Assembly (NCBI GenBank): GCA_016709445.1
Contig: JADJMV010000006.1
Location: 124,001 to 188,000 of the forward strand
Length of the DNA: 64,000 nucleotides
Origin: Phycisphaerales bacterium
Lineage (GTDB): Bacteria; Planctomycetota; Phycisphaerae; Phycisphaerales; UBA1924
Direction of reading: 5' to 3'
Position numbers and translations under genes: made by a program. Under the pieces are notes generated by a model. The model made no database searches, was not told the DNA's origin, and saw nothing but the letters and a program-made list of their open reading frames with translations. Shown here one piece after another: positions 8,789 through 17,891 of the stretch. Each line of letters starts with the position of its first letter. Position 1 is the stretch's first letter.

Positions 8789-9346
8789 TCAGAGCGAGAC
8801 GTGCGGGGCCTGTCGGATGGCGTCGATGCACATCTGGATGTGGGCTTGGGGCTCGACGCCAAGTTCGGAGATGCCGCCCGCGATGTCGTCGCGGTTGACG
8901 GCGGCCGCGAAGGAGGGCTGTTTGAGCTTCTTGATCACGCTCTTGGGCTCGAGTGTGGCAAGGCCGTCGGGGCGGACCTTGGCGCAGGCCACGATGAAGC
9001 CGGCCAACTCGTCAACGGCGAAGAGCGTCTTGGCCATGTCGGTCTCTCGCGCGACACCCGTCTTCTCGAGGTAGTGCCCCAGGATGGCGTCGCGGATCTC
9101 GGGCTCGACGCCGAGTTCGCGCAGGTGCTCGCCTCCGGTAAGCGGGTGGTCGTGGGGGTGCTTCTCGTAGTCGAAGTCGTGGAGCAGCCCGGTGCCCCGC
9201 CAGCGTTCGATCTCGACGGGAGGGGCGCCCGGGTGACGCCGCAGCGCAGCGGCCGCCATGCATGCGCCGACGGCTTCCATGTGGACCCGCAGGGCAGGGC
9301 TCTCTACCCACCGGTGCATCAGCTCACGAGCCTGATCGATGTTCAT
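8789..9346 (-). CDS. HD-domain metal-dependent phosphohydrolase
   Basis: 185 residues from ATG 9346 (MNIDQARELMHRWV). It shows the HD motif GLLHDFDYEKHPHDHP with a preceding conserved His (VHMEAVGACM) and a downstream helix holding H and D residues (AILGHYLEK, TLFAVDELAGFI). This matches the short HDIG-type family common in Gram-negative and thermophilic bacteria, usually predicted to act on nucleotides or phosphates; the substrate is unknown. The next gene is divergent. A GC palindrome at about 8770-8783 follows the stop and may act as a terminator. Confidence 0.85.
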   Translation of the reverse strand: MNIDQARELMHRWVESPALRVHMEAVGACMAAAALRRHPGAPPVEIERWRGTGLLHDFDYEKHPHDHPLTGGEHLRELGVEPEIRDAILGHYLEKTGVARETDMAKTLFAVDELAGFIVACAKVRPDGLATLEPKSVIKKLKQPSFAAAVNRDDIAGGISELGVEPQAHIQMCIDAIRQAPHVSL

Positions 9347-9406
9347 GATCCCGAGTTTATCACCCAAGGGGGGCAACCCGGAGGGCTCCGGCCTGTAGAC
9401 TGGGGC

Positions 9407-9692
9407 GTGCCTCAGCCGTGGCCGAAGGACCGCGTGTGGTTCGAGGCGTTCTCCCGATTTACAGAGGGCGGGTTCGGCCCGCCCGTGGAGCGCGGGCGGT
9501 TCGGCCTGTTCGGTCGGGGACCTGCGAGGGAACGAGCGCCGCCGGGCGTCGAACGAGCCGATCGCATGGAACCGTGTCGAGATCCGGCTGCGCGATCCCG
9601 GCGCGCCCTCGGTTCGCATCACGTTCTGCCACGGCCGCGCGGGCGCGTCCGAGGTCGAGCGGGCGTTGGGGGCGGCGATCGCGTCCCGCTGA
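9407..9692 (+). pseudogene. Small gene apparently split by a frameshift
   Basis: From GTG 9407 the first half reads naturally in one frame (VPQPWPKDRVWFEAFSRF to RFGLFGRG). From about 9515 the high third-position GC and natural composition move to the +1 frame (NEPIAWNRVEIRLRDPGAP, then ITFCHGRAGASEVERALG) and end at TGA 9690. A single extra base near the GGGGA at about 9515-9520 would join them into one protein of about 95 residues. The family is not recognised. It could be a sequencing indel or true decay. Confidence 0.45.
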
Positions 9693-9700
9693 CGCGGGGA

Positions 9701-10456
9701 TCAGCAGGCCCAGCCGCCATCGATGACGTGGACGGTGCCGGTGGTGTAGGCGGATTCGTCGCTCGCCAGGTAGACAACGAGGGCGGCGATCTCCTCGGGT
9801 GTGCCGATGCGTCCCATGGGTTGTCGGGCGATGAAGGCGGCGCGGGCCTGCTCGGGGTCGCCCGTGGCGGCGATGCGGTCGTCGAGTGAGGGGCTCTGCA
9901 CGGTGCCGGGGCAGACGGCGTTGCAGCGGATGCCGCGGGAGACGAAGTCGGCGGCCACGGCCTTGGTGAGGCCGATGACGGCGGCCTTGGTGGCGCAGTA
10001 GACGTAGCGGTTGGGGACGCCCTTGACGCTGGAGGCGACCGACGACATGTTGACGATGCTGCCGCGCCCGGCCTCGAGCATGGCGGGGAGGAAGGCCCTG
10101 ATCATGCGGTGCATGCCGCGGACGTTGAGGTCGAAGGAGAAGTCCCAGGCGCGGTCGTCGCAGTCGAGGATCGTGCCGTTGTGGACGTAGCCGGCGCAGT
10201 TGAACAGGATGTCCAGGGCCCCGAGGCGGTTGGCGGCCCCCTGCACCGACTCGTTGCTGCGGACATCGAGGGTGAAGGTGTTGAGGGAGGGGCACTCCTT
10301 GCCGAGGGCCAGCAGGGACTCGCCGTTGATGTCGGTGGCGTAGACCTCGGCGCCTTCGTCGGCGAATGCGAGGGCGGTGGCCCGCCCGATGCCCTGCCCC
10401 GCGGCCGTGACGATCGCCCGCTTGCCGGCAAGCCTTCCTTCGCTGCGGATCTTCAT
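9701..10456 (-). CDS. SDR-family dehydrogenase, probable 2-keto-3-deoxy-L-fuconate dehydrogenase
   Basis: 251 residues with a classical short-chain dehydrogenase fold. The NAD motif is TAAGQGIG (about 17-24), followed by NCAG (87-90), the catalytic Ser in MSSVASS, Y-x3-K as YCATKA, and a C-terminal DGGWAC. The second strand ends with an Asp (ATDIN), which favours NAD+ over NADP+. It lies 3 bp downstream of the L-fuconate dehydratase gene in the same operon. In L-fuconate catabolism an SDR of this type oxidises 2-keto-3-deoxy-L-fuconate at C4. That specific activity is inferred from the family and the neighbour. Confidence 0.83.
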   Translation of the reverse strand: MKIRSEGRLAGKRAIVTAAGQGIGRATALAFADEGAEVYATDINGESLLALGKECPSLNTFTLDVRSNESVQGAANRLGALDILFNCAGYVHNGTILDCDDRAWDFSFDLNVRGMHRMIRAFLPAMLEAGRGSIVNMSSVASSVKGVPNRYVYCATKAAVIGLTKAVAADFVSRGIRCNAVCPGTVQSPSLDDRIAATGDPEQARAAFIARQPMGRIGTPEEIAALVVYLASDESAYTTGTVHVIDGGWAC

Positions 10457-10459
10457 GCT

Positions 10460-11785
10460 CTACCCCTCTCGTGTGGTGGTGAGGCGTTTGCGCCATTCGG
10501 GGCCGTGGGGGAACCGGTAGGCCCCGAGGCTGGCGGGCTTCATGGTGATGCTGTATCCCGGCGCGGTGGGGGGCATGTAGCGACCGGCCCGGATCACGCA
10601 GGGGGTCTCGAAGTGCTCGTGGAGGTGGTCGACCCACTCGGTGATGCGCCCGTCCATCGTGCCGCTGATGGCGACGTAGTCGATCATCGAGAGGTGCTGA
10701 ACATACTCGCAGAGGCCGACGCCGCCTGCGTGCGGGCAGACGGGGACGCCGAACTTGGCGGCCATGAGCATGACGGCGAGGACCTCGTTGACGCCGCCGA
10801 GGCGGCAGGAGTCGATCTGGCAGAAGCGTATGGCGCCGGCCTGCATGAGCTGCTTGAAGATGACACGGTTCTGGCAGGCCTCGCCGGTGGCGACCCCGAT
10901 GGGGGCGACGGCTTCGGCGATGGCGGCGTGGCCGAGGACATCGTCGGGGCTGGTGGGCTCCTCGATCCAGAGGGGCCTGAAGGGGGCGAGCCTGGCCATC
11001 CACTCGATGGCCTGCGGCACGTCCCACTTCTGGTTGGCATCGACCATGAGGGATCGGTCGGGGCCGATCTCTTCGCGGACGATGCGGAGTCGGCGGATGT
11101 CGTCGTCGAGGTCCTGGCCGACCTTCAGCTTGAAGTGGGTCCAGCCGGCGGCGATCCCGTCGCGGCAGAGTCGGCGGATCTTCTCGTCGGGGTAGCCGAG
11201 CCAGCCGGCGCTGGTGGTGTAGGCGGGGTAGCCGCGCTCGAGGAGTGTCGCGATGCGCTCTTGGCGCGTGGGCTCGAGGTCGCGGAGCATGGCGAGGGCT
11301 TGGTGCGGGGTGACGGCGTCGGTGATGTAGCGGAAGTCGATGCACGAGACGATCTGCTCGGGCGACATCTCGGCGACGAGGCGCCAGAGGGGCTTGGCTT
11401 CGGCTTTCGCGTAGAGATCCCAGACGGCGTTGACGAGGGCGCCGGTGGCGAGGTGGATCGCGCCCTTCTCGGGGCCGATCCAGCGGAGCTGGGTGTCGCT
11501 GGTGGCGCGGCGCCAGTAGCCGGCGAAGTCGGCGGTGATCTCTTCGAGCGTGCGTCCGACGGTGGTGGGGAGGAGGGCGCGGGCGGCGGCGGCGACGACC
11601 TCGTTGCCGCGCCCGATGGTGAAGGTGAGGCCGTGGCCCTCGAGCGCGCGGGTGGGGGGGCCGTCGGTCTTCAGGGTGATGTAGACCGCCGAGTAGTCGG
11701 GGTCGGGGTGCATGGCGTCGGAGCCGTCGGACTCCTCGCTGGTGGGGAAGCGCACGTCGATGATGTCGGCGTCGGTGATTCTCAT
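10460..11785 (-). CDS. fucD: L-fuconate dehydratase (enolase superfamily)
   Basis: 441 residues, the normal length for FucD. It has the mandelate-racemase-type barrel. The catalytic Lys is in HFKLKVG, the metal ligands are in DANQKWD and the acidic residues after it (IEEPTSPDD, ATGEACQNR), and the base His is in CPHAGGVGL. The YTTSAGWLGYPDEKI segment is characteristic of L-fuconate dehydratases. The enzyme converts L-fuconate to 2-keto-3-deoxy-L-fuconate. It overlaps the upstream amidohydrolase gene by 4 bp (ATGA), which implies translational coupling. Confidence 0.9.
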   Translation of the reverse strand: MRITDADIIDVRFPTSEESDGSDAMHPDPDYSAVYITLKTDGPPTRALEGHGLTFTIGRGNEVVAAAARALLPTTVGRTLEEITADFAGYWRRATSDTQLRWIGPEKGAIHLATGALVNAVWDLYAKAEAKPLWRLVAEMSPEQIVSCIDFRYITDAVTPHQALAMLRDLEPTRQERIATLLERGYPAYTTSAGWLGYPDEKIRRLCRDGIAAGWTHFKLKVGQDLDDDIRRLRIVREEIGPDRSLMVDANQKWDVPQAIEWMARLAPFRPLWIEEPTSPDDVLGHAAIAEAVAPIGVATGEACQNRVIFKQLMQAGAIRFCQIDSCRLGGVNEVLAVMLMAAKFGVPVCPHAGGVGLCEYVQHLSMIDYVAISGTMDGRITEWVDHLHEHFETPCVIRAGRYMPPTAPGYSITMKPASLGAYRFPHGPEWRKRLTTTREG

Positions 11786-12633
11786 GGTTCGATTCCGTAC
11801 ACCCGCGCGGCCGTGCCGCCGAGGATCCGGGCTTGCTCGGTGTCGCTCAGTTCGCTGATGAGGTCAAGAGTGGCGCTCCACCAGCGGCCGTATCCGCCGG
11901 CGAGGTTGACGACGGGCCAATCGGAACCCCAGAGGAGGCGCTCGGGTCCGAAGCAAGCGAGCAGGTGGTCGGCGTAGGGGCGGAGGGTATCGGCGCTCCA
12001 ACGCTCGTCGGCCTCGGTGGCGAGGCCGGAGAGCTTGCAGCAGGTGTTCGGGAGTTCGGAAAGGGCGCGGAGGCGAGAGGCCCAGCGGTCGAAGCCGCGA
12101 TCGGAGGGGCGGCCGCGGCCGATGGCGGGCTTGGCTCCGTGGTCGATGATGATGCGGAGGTTGGTGCGCGAGCGGGCGAGGGTGATGAGGCTGTCGAGGT
12201 GGGGGGGCTTGACGAGGGCGTCGAAGACGAGGGCGAGTTGCTCGACGGCGTCGAAGGCGGGGGCGAGGTCGGGGCGGAGCATCCAGTTGGGGTCGGGGAT
12301 GTCCTGGATCATGGGGCGCAGGGCGCGGAGCTTGGCGTGTTGGGCGAGGTCGGCGAGGGTTGCAGGCGCGTCGGGATCTTCAAAGTCGATCCAGCCGACG
12401 ACGGCGGCGATCCACTCGTGCGTCTGGGCGAGCGAGAGCAGGAAGCGGGTCTCCTCGATCGAGTCGGCGGCCTGGACGGCGATGGTGCGGTCGATGGAAG
12501 CGACGTCGAGGTACTCCTCGAGGTCGGGCGGCAGGTAGTCATGGTAGAGCACGCCGAGCGCGGGGGAGAGCCAGCGGTAGTCGCCGCGATCGAGTCGCCA
12601 GAAGTGCTGGTGGCTGTCGATGCGCGGGATCAT
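11782..12633 (-). CDS. Amidohydrolase, probable L-fucono-lactonase
   Basis: 283 residues from ATG 12633. The protein opens with the metal-binding RIDSHQHFW of the amidohydrolase-2 family and carries the later motifs IIIDHGAKP (His), NTCCKLSGL and LLWGSDWPV (Asp). Members next to fucD hydrolyse L-fucono-1,5-lactone to L-fuconate, the step just before the dehydratase. The ATGA overlaps at both ends (with the Gfo/Idh gene upstream and fucD downstream) place it in the operon. The precise lactone substrate is inferred from context. Confidence 0.85.
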   Translation of the reverse strand: MIPRIDSHQHFWRLDRGDYRWLSPALGVLYHDYLPPDLEEYLDVASIDRTIAVQAADSIEETRFLLSLAQTHEWIAAVVGWIDFEDPDAPATLADLAQHAKLRALRPMIQDIPDPNWMLRPDLAPAFDAVEQLALVFDALVKPPHLDSLITLARSRTNLRIIIDHGAKPAIGRGRPSDRGFDRWASRLRALSELPNTCCKLSGLATEADERWSADTLRPYADHLLACFGPERLLWGSDWPVVNLAGGYGRWWSATLDLISELSDTEQARILGGTAARVYGIEP

Positions 12634-13733
12634 GGCGAGGGCTCGCCGGTGGGTGCGACGCGCGGGATGGGCGTGCCGCCGGCGGCGTCGGACTGATAGC
12701 AAGCCTCGACGAGGGCCATGGTCTTGAGGCTGTTGTCGACGTCGGTCAGGAGCGCCTTGTCGTCGCCGGCGATGCAGCGTTGGAGGTTGCACATGGGGCC
12801 CTCGAAGGCGTGGGGGAACCAGTTCCCGCGGAGGGGGATCTGGCGCCAGTCGTGGTCATCCATCGCGATCCACAGCTCGTCGGGCTCGCCGTGGGGGTAG
12901 TTGAGGTTGACGCCGAGCTTGGCGACGGCGGCGCCGCGCGTGCCCTCGATGCGCAGCTCGGAGGCGGCGAAGCGCGGGCCCCAGCGGTGGTGGTGGTTGA
13001 TGCTCAGGCAGCAACGGACGTCATCGCCGTAGTCGAGAACGATGCTGGAGCGAGAGCTTGCCAGGTCGGGGCACTCGGGGTGCTTGACGGTGCGGGCGAG
13101 CGCAGAGCGGGGCTCGCCGAGGAGCATGCGGACGGTGTCGAGGTAGTGGATGGAGTGTTGGAGGATCTCCATGCGGGGGAGCTTGGTGAGGAAGGGCCAC
13201 AGATGCCAGGGCATGTGGCAGTTGACGCGGACCTCGCACTCGACGATCCGGCCGAGCAGACCGCGCCCGACCGCATCGCGCAGGGCGAGCATCATGGGGC
13301 TGAAGCGGAGCTGGAAGTTGACGGCGGCGGTGAGGCGTTTGACGCGGCAGAGGCGGGCGATGCGGTCGGCGTCGGCGAGGTCGGTCCCGAGGGGTTTCTG
13401 GATCAGGACGGCGGCCCCGTCGGGGAGTTGGGCGAGGGTGTCGAAGACGAACTCGGGGGGGATGGCGATGTCGAAGACGGCGCCGTCGCGGCAGGCGGCA
13501 TCGGGGAGGGTTGCAAGCACGCTCGGGATCTTCCATCGGTCGGCGGTGTCACGGGCGCGGGCGGCATCGGTATCGAAGACACCTTCAACTTGGAGGCCGC
13601 AGGCGCGGTAGGCGGGGAGGTGGGAGTCGTTGACGATACCGCCCGCGCCGATGAGGATGATGGGGCTGGGAATTCGCGGGCGGGGCCAGGATTGGGTGAG
13701 GGTGGTGAGCGCGTCTTCCATGATCTGCGGCAC
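12630..13733 (-). CDS. Gfo/Idh/MocA-family sugar dehydrogenase
   Basis: 367 residues with an N-terminal NAD-binding domain (IILIGAGGIVNDSHLPAY), the conserved EKP-type motif as IQKPLG, and a C-terminal alpha/beta domain with a conserved H-x3-D (HSIHYLD). The start could be ATG 13733 or 13721. As first gene of the tightly coupled stretch leading to the lactonase and dehydratase, it is a plausible L-fucose (or related sugar) 1-dehydrogenase producing the lactone. Many Gfo/Idh proteins have other roles, so that assignment is tentative. Confidence 0.82.
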   Translation of the reverse strand: MPQIMEDALTTLTQSWPRPRIPSPIILIGAGGIVNDSHLPAYRACGLQVEGVFDTDAARARDTADRWKIPSVLATLPDAACRDGAVFDIAIPPEFVFDTLAQLPDGAAVLIQKPLGTDLADADRIARLCRVKRLTAAVNFQLRFSPMMLALRDAVGRGLLGRIVECEVRVNCHMPWHLWPFLTKLPRMEILQHSIHYLDTVRMLLGEPRSALARTVKHPECPDLASSRSSIVLDYGDDVRCCLSINHHHRWGPRFAASELRIEGTRGAAVAKLGVNLNYPHGEPDELWIAMDDHDWRQIPLRGNWFPHAFEGPMCNLQRCIAGDDKALLTDVDNSLKTMALVEACYQSDAAGGTPIPRVAPTGEPSP

Positions 13734-14017
13734 CGCGTGATCCTCCGCGTGCGATTCGGCGTCGCCCGCATCGTGTCGGGCGAGTGCCTGGGTGGAGCAT
13801 ACGCGAGACGGTGGCGGGATGGGCTCGTGGCCCTCGCCCGAAGATTCGCTCAGGGCAGGGCACCGGCAGACACTCGGGCTTGCGCTCGGGGCTCGTCAAG
13901 GCGGCGATCGGTTGGATCGAGGGGCACGCTGCGACACGTCCTCCGACTCGCACTGGCGTGCCGAGTCGCTCCCTCCGCGGGGCGGAGGGGGATCCGGAGG
14001 GGGCGTGCATTCGCGCC

Positions 14018-15108
14018 TTAGCCGAGGGGGATGCCGGTGGCCTTGGCGATCTCCTGGAGGTCTTTGACGACGGGCGCGACGACGGGGGCGCCTTGCGTGG
14101 CGCGGATCGCTTCCTGCTCGCGTTCGGGGTCGCCGGGGAGGAGCGGGCCATCGGTGCCGGGGGCGGGGCGCGTCGTGCGGAAGGTGCGGATGTAGTCGTC
14201 GATCTGGCGCTTGAACTCGTCGGGGTCGATGAAGGCGTCGATGCGCATGGCGCCCAGGAAGTGGCCGATGCCCTTGCCGACGGCGCGTTTGGGGATCTCC
14301 TGGCGGAGGGCGAAGGGCGGGGCAAAGGGGCCCCAGTTGGCGCCGCTCAGGACGCAGCAGAGGACATCGACCATGACGGCGAGGCAGTAGCCCTTGTGCC
14401 CGCCGCGTTCGCGCTCGGAGCCGAGGGGGAGGATGGCGCCGCCCGCGACCATGTCGAGGGGGTCGGTGGAGGGGTTGCCGTCCTTATCGATGACCCAGCC
14501 GGCGGGGACGGGCTCGCCCTTGCGGATGGCGATCTCGACCTTGCCGTAGGCGGCCGAGCAGGTGGCCATGTCGATGACGATGGGTGGCTCTTCCTTGCCG
14601 GGGAAGGCGATCGAGATGGGGTTGGTGCCGAGCATGCGTTCGGCGCCCCAGAGGGGGCGACGAGCTTGGTGGAGTTGGTCATGCTCCAGCCGATCTGGTC
14701 GCGCTTGAGGGCTTCCATGACGTAGTAGCCGGCGGCGCCGTAGTGGTTGGTGTTGGAGACGCTGACCCAGCCGGTGCCGGCCTCGGCTGCTTTCTGCATG
14801 GCGAGGCGGTTGGCCCTGGGGCCGACGACGAGGCCGAGGCCGTTGCCGCCGTCGATGGTGGCGGTGCTGGGGCTCTCGCGGAGGATGGTGAGCTTGGCGA
14901 CGGGGTTGATCCGCCCGAGGGTGAGCATGTCGTAGTAGGTGCGGAGTCGGGCGACGCCGTGGGAGTCGATGCCGCGGAGGTCGGCGAAGGCGAGGACGTC
15001 GGCGGCCTCGGCGGCGTCCTCCTCGGGGACGCCGAGGTGGGTGAAGACGCGGCGGGCGAAGGCCTTGAGGGCCTCGATGGGGAAGTTCGTGTAGGAAACG
15101 TCGGTCAT
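14018..15108 (-). pseudogene. Ldh-family (malate/L-lactate type) dehydrogenase with a 1-bp frameshift
   Basis: The N-terminal 150 or so residues (MTDVSYTNFPIEALKAFARR to MTNSTKLVAP) read from ATG 15108. The rest (MLGTNPISIAFPG, DMATCSAAYGK, GHKGYCLAVMVDVL) reads in another frame to the TAA at 14018. The join lies at a run of five G at 14653-14657 on the plus strand; one more base would restore a protein of about 360 residues, the family norm. The conserved motifs GIDSHGV and SNTNHYGAAGYY are intact. The family oxidises L-2-hydroxyacids with NAD(P). In this operon it could act on L-lactate, an end product of L-fuconate breakdown. A consensus error in a homopolymer is at least as likely as real inactivation. 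Confidence 0.82.
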
Positions 15109-15126
15109 GGCGGCGCCTCTGCGGTG

Positions 15127-16317
15127 CTATTGGCCCAGCATAGCTGCGACGGTCTCGCCGATGGCGAGGGCGCCGGTGGCGGCGGGGGAGGGGGCGTTGC
15201 AGACATGGATGGTGTGTGCGGCGCGGACGATGAGGAAGTCGTCCACGAGTGCGCCGTCGGGGGCAAGGGCCTGGGCGCGGACGCCGGAGGGGGCGGGGGT
15301 GAGGTCGCGCTCGCGGATGTCGGGGATGAGGCGCTGGAGGGCGTGGGTGAAGGCGGCTTTGCTGAGCGAGCGGTGGATCTCGCCGAGGCCCATGCGCCAG
15401 TGGCGGGCGATGAGCCTCCAGAACGCGGGGTATCCGAGCGTCTCGGCGAGGTCGTCGGGCTCGATGTCGGCCCAGGTGTAGCCCTCGCGGGCGAGGGCGA
15501 GCACGGCGTTGGGGCCGCACTCGACGCCCCCGGCGATCATGCGCGTGAAGTGCACGCCCAGGAAGGGGAAGGCGGGGTCGGGGACGGGGTAGATGAGGTT
15601 GCGGCAGAGGTGGTGGGCCTCGGGCGCAAGCTCGTAGTACTCGCCGCGGAAGGGGATGATCTGTGCGGGCGGGGTGGCGCCGGCGAGTGCGGTGACGCGG
15701 TCGGAGTGGAGGCCGGCGCAGTTGATGAGGGTGGTGGCGTGGTATTCGCCGGCGGTGGTGGCAAGGGTGACGCCGTCGGGGCGGGTTTCGATGGCGACGA
15801 CGCGGGCGCTGGTCTGGACGCGGCCTCCGGCGCGTTCGATCTCGGCGACGAGGGCACGGCAGACGCCGGGGTAGTCGACGATGCCGGACTCGGGGACGTG
15901 GAGGGCGGCGATGCCGGCGGCGTGGGGTTCGAGGTTGCGGAGGCGATCGGGGCCGATGCGTTCGCAGGCGACGCCGTTGGCGCGGCCGCGGTCTTGGATG
16001 CGGGCGAGGGCGGGCAGCTCGTCGTCCCGGGTGGCGACGATGACCTTGCCGCAGGTCTCGAAGGGGACGTCGTGCTCGCGGCAGAAGGTCTCGAGCATGG
16101 CCTTGCCGCGGCGGCAGTTGGAGGCCTTGAGGGAGCCGGGCTTGTAGTAGATACCGGAGTGGATGACGCCGGAGTTCCGCCCGGTCTGGTGGGCGGCGAC
16201 GGCGGGCTCTTTGTCGAGCACGGTGACGCGGAGGGCGGGGAAGCGGCGCTGGGCCTGGTAGGCGGTGGCGAGGCCGACGATGCCGGCGCCGATGATGACG
16301 AGGGGGCCGCGGGACAT
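15127..16317 (-). CDS. lhgO: L-2-hydroxyglutarate oxidase-like FAD enzyme
   Basis: 396 residues. The FAD-binding GxGxxG is at the N-terminus (VIIGAGIVGLATAYQ), followed by the DAO-type HQTGRNSGVIHSGIYY motif, which is diagnostic for the LhgO/YgaF group, and a C-terminal GVRAQAL/HVCNAPSPAATGAL. These enzymes oxidise L-2-hydroxyglutarate with transfer of electrons to the quinone pool. Next to an Ldh-family gene and a pathway that can yield L-lactate, a related L-2-hydroxyacid is also conceivable. It is the first gene of this leftward group, 18 bp upstream of the Ldh gene. Confidence 0.87.
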   Translation of the reverse strand: MSRGPLVIIGAGIVGLATAYQAQRRFPALRVTVLDKEPAVAAHQTGRNSGVIHSGIYYKPGSLKASNCRRGKAMLETFCREHDVPFETCGKVIVATRDDELPALARIQDRGRANGVACERIGPDRLRNLEPHAAGIAALHVPESGIVDYPGVCRALVAEIERAGGRVQTSARVVAIETRPDGVTLATTAGEYHATTLINCAGLHSDRVTALAGATPPAQIIPFRGEYYELAPEAHHLCRNLIYPVPDPAFPFLGVHFTRMIAGGVECGPNAVLALAREGYTWADIEPDDLAETLGYPAFWRLIARHWRMGLGEIHRSLSKAAFTHALQRLIPDIRERDLTPAPSGVRAQALAPDGALVDDFLIVRAAHTIHVCNAPSPAATGALAIGETVAAMLGQ

Positions 16318-16451
16318 GAGGATTGGAGCGTAGGCGGGGGCGGGTTCGGCGCGGAGAAGGCAAGGAACTCAACACAGAGGCGCCGAGGCACAGAGAAGTG
16401 GGCATCGGGAGGGTGCGGCGTCTGGTTTGGTGCGGCGCGTGGGGTGGGCCG

Positions 16452-16487
16452 CACTGGTCAACCTCCAAGGGCGGAGGTTGACCAGTG
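16452..16487. repeat. Perfect 15-bp inverted repeat
   Basis: Arms at 16452-16466 and 16473-16487 pair perfectly around a 6-base loop. It sits between the end of pilT (16500) and the LhgO start (16317), both leftward. No T-run follows on the minus strand, so it is either an unusual terminator or a regulatory or mobile inverted repeat. Confidence 0.75.
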
Positions 16488-16499
16488 GCAGAGGCGGGA

Positions 16500-17634
16500 T
16501 CAGGTGCCGCCGCCGCCGGCCTTGATGCGGTGGACCAGGGTCGCTGACTTGACCTCTACGCCCTTGAGGATGGACTCGAGGGCGTCGCGGTTGGGGGCGA
16601 AGCCCCGGGCGGTCTGGAGGTCGATCCATTCCTTCTCGACGAGGTCGGCGAGTGCCTGGGTGAAGTTCTGCATGCCGTCGGCTTTGGAGCCGCTGATGAT
16701 GGCGGGGAGGTCGGCGTCCTCGCAGTCGCGGATCTTCTCGCGGACGACGGGGGAGTTGAGGAGGACCTCGCAGGCGGGGACGACCTTGACCTCGAAACCC
16801 TCGACGGCGGGGATGAGCTTCTGGGCAGACGGCGCGGAGGGTGTTGGCGAGTGAGGAGCGGATGAAGTCGCGTTCACTGGGGGGGAAGAACTCGAGCATG
16901 CGGTTGAGGCTCTGCATGGTGTCGGAGGTGTGGAGGGTTGCGAAGACGAGGTGGCCGGTCTCGGCGGCCTGGATGCCGGCCAGCACGGTCTCGGCGTCGC
17001 GCATCTCGCCGATGAAGATCACGTCGGGGTCCTGTCGGACGGCGAAGCGGAGCGCGGTCTTGAAGCTGTCGACGTCGATGCCGACCTCGCGCTGGGAGAT
17101 GACGGCCATCTTGGGCGCGAAGCGGTATTCGATGGGGTCTTCGACCGTGATGATGTTGACGTCTTCGGTGTTGTTGAGCTGCTCGATCATGGCGGCGAGG
17201 GTGGAGCTTTTGCCGCAGCCGGTGACGCCGCAGATGAGGACGAGGCCGTCGGGGCTCTCGGAGACGATTTTGCTGTACACGGGGGGGAGGTGGAGTTCGG
17301 CGTAGCTGGGGATCTCGGCCTTGACGCGCCGGACGGCGGCGTGGATGTGGTTGCCGGACCGGAAGAGATCGATTCGGAAGCGGTCCCCATCGGGGAGGTG
17401 CCAGGCGAGGTCGAGGTTGCCGCCGTTCTCGAATCGTTCCTTCTGGACTGGTGTGAGGATGGGGTCGAAGAGGTGGTCGCACTCTTCTTCGGTGAGCGGG
17501 GGTGAGTCGATGCGCTTGAGCCGGCCGCCGATGCGGTAGATGGGCGGGAGGCCGACCTTGATGTGGAGGTCGGACGCGTCGAGGCGCTTGATGGCGCCGA
17601 GCAGGCGCTGGATCGTGAGGCTTCCGGTGATCAT
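16500..17634 (-). pseudogene. pilT: Type IV pilus retraction ATPase, frameshifted
   Basis: From ATG 17634 (MITGSLTIQRLLGAIKRLDA), with AAAGGGG upstream, the protein shows the PilT/PilU N-domain, Walker A GVTGCGKSST, the Asp box ITVEDPIEY, Walker B DPDVIFIGEMRD and the His box TLHTSD. After SLANTLRAVC near 16829 the frame changes. The C-terminal helices (KLIPAVEGFEVK to VHRIKAGGGGT) read in another frame and stop at 16500. Either one base too many or two too few explains it. The restored length is about 377 residues. PilT hydrolyses ATP to depolymerise type IV pili; no other pil gene is in the window. Confidence 0.85.
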
Positions 17635-17891
17635 GACGCCCCTTTCCGAAGGGGGGGATGCTTGCATGGTACCGACGCGGCGGCGCTGGCCCAAGTGTGG
17701 AATCTGGTGATGCAAGGTCGGTGCTCGTGGAGATTCCAGCGGCGCGGGGCTAAAGTAGACTTGTTTCTCTCGAATTCGTCGTCTGCGGGGCTTCCTGCGG
17801 GGCCGCGCGGGGGCGCGCGGCGTTCCTGCGCGAAGTGGCTTGCTCTGCGCCCGGGCGGCGTGGCGAGGACGCGCGAGAAAGCGGGTGCATC

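Noticed and set aside
9459..11345. 628-residue Arg/His/Pro-rich minus-strand frame
   Set aside because: Out-of-frame reading of the SDR and fucD genes.
10109..11977. 622-residue open frame on the plus strand opposite fucD
   Set aside because: Antisense shadow of conserved minus-strand genes; its Val/Gly/Glu-rich composition is typical of reading GC-rich codons backwards.
14584..16854. 756-residue plus-strand frame opposite the Ldh and LhgO genes
   Set aside because: Shadow of conserved genes on the other strand; no motif or ribosome site.
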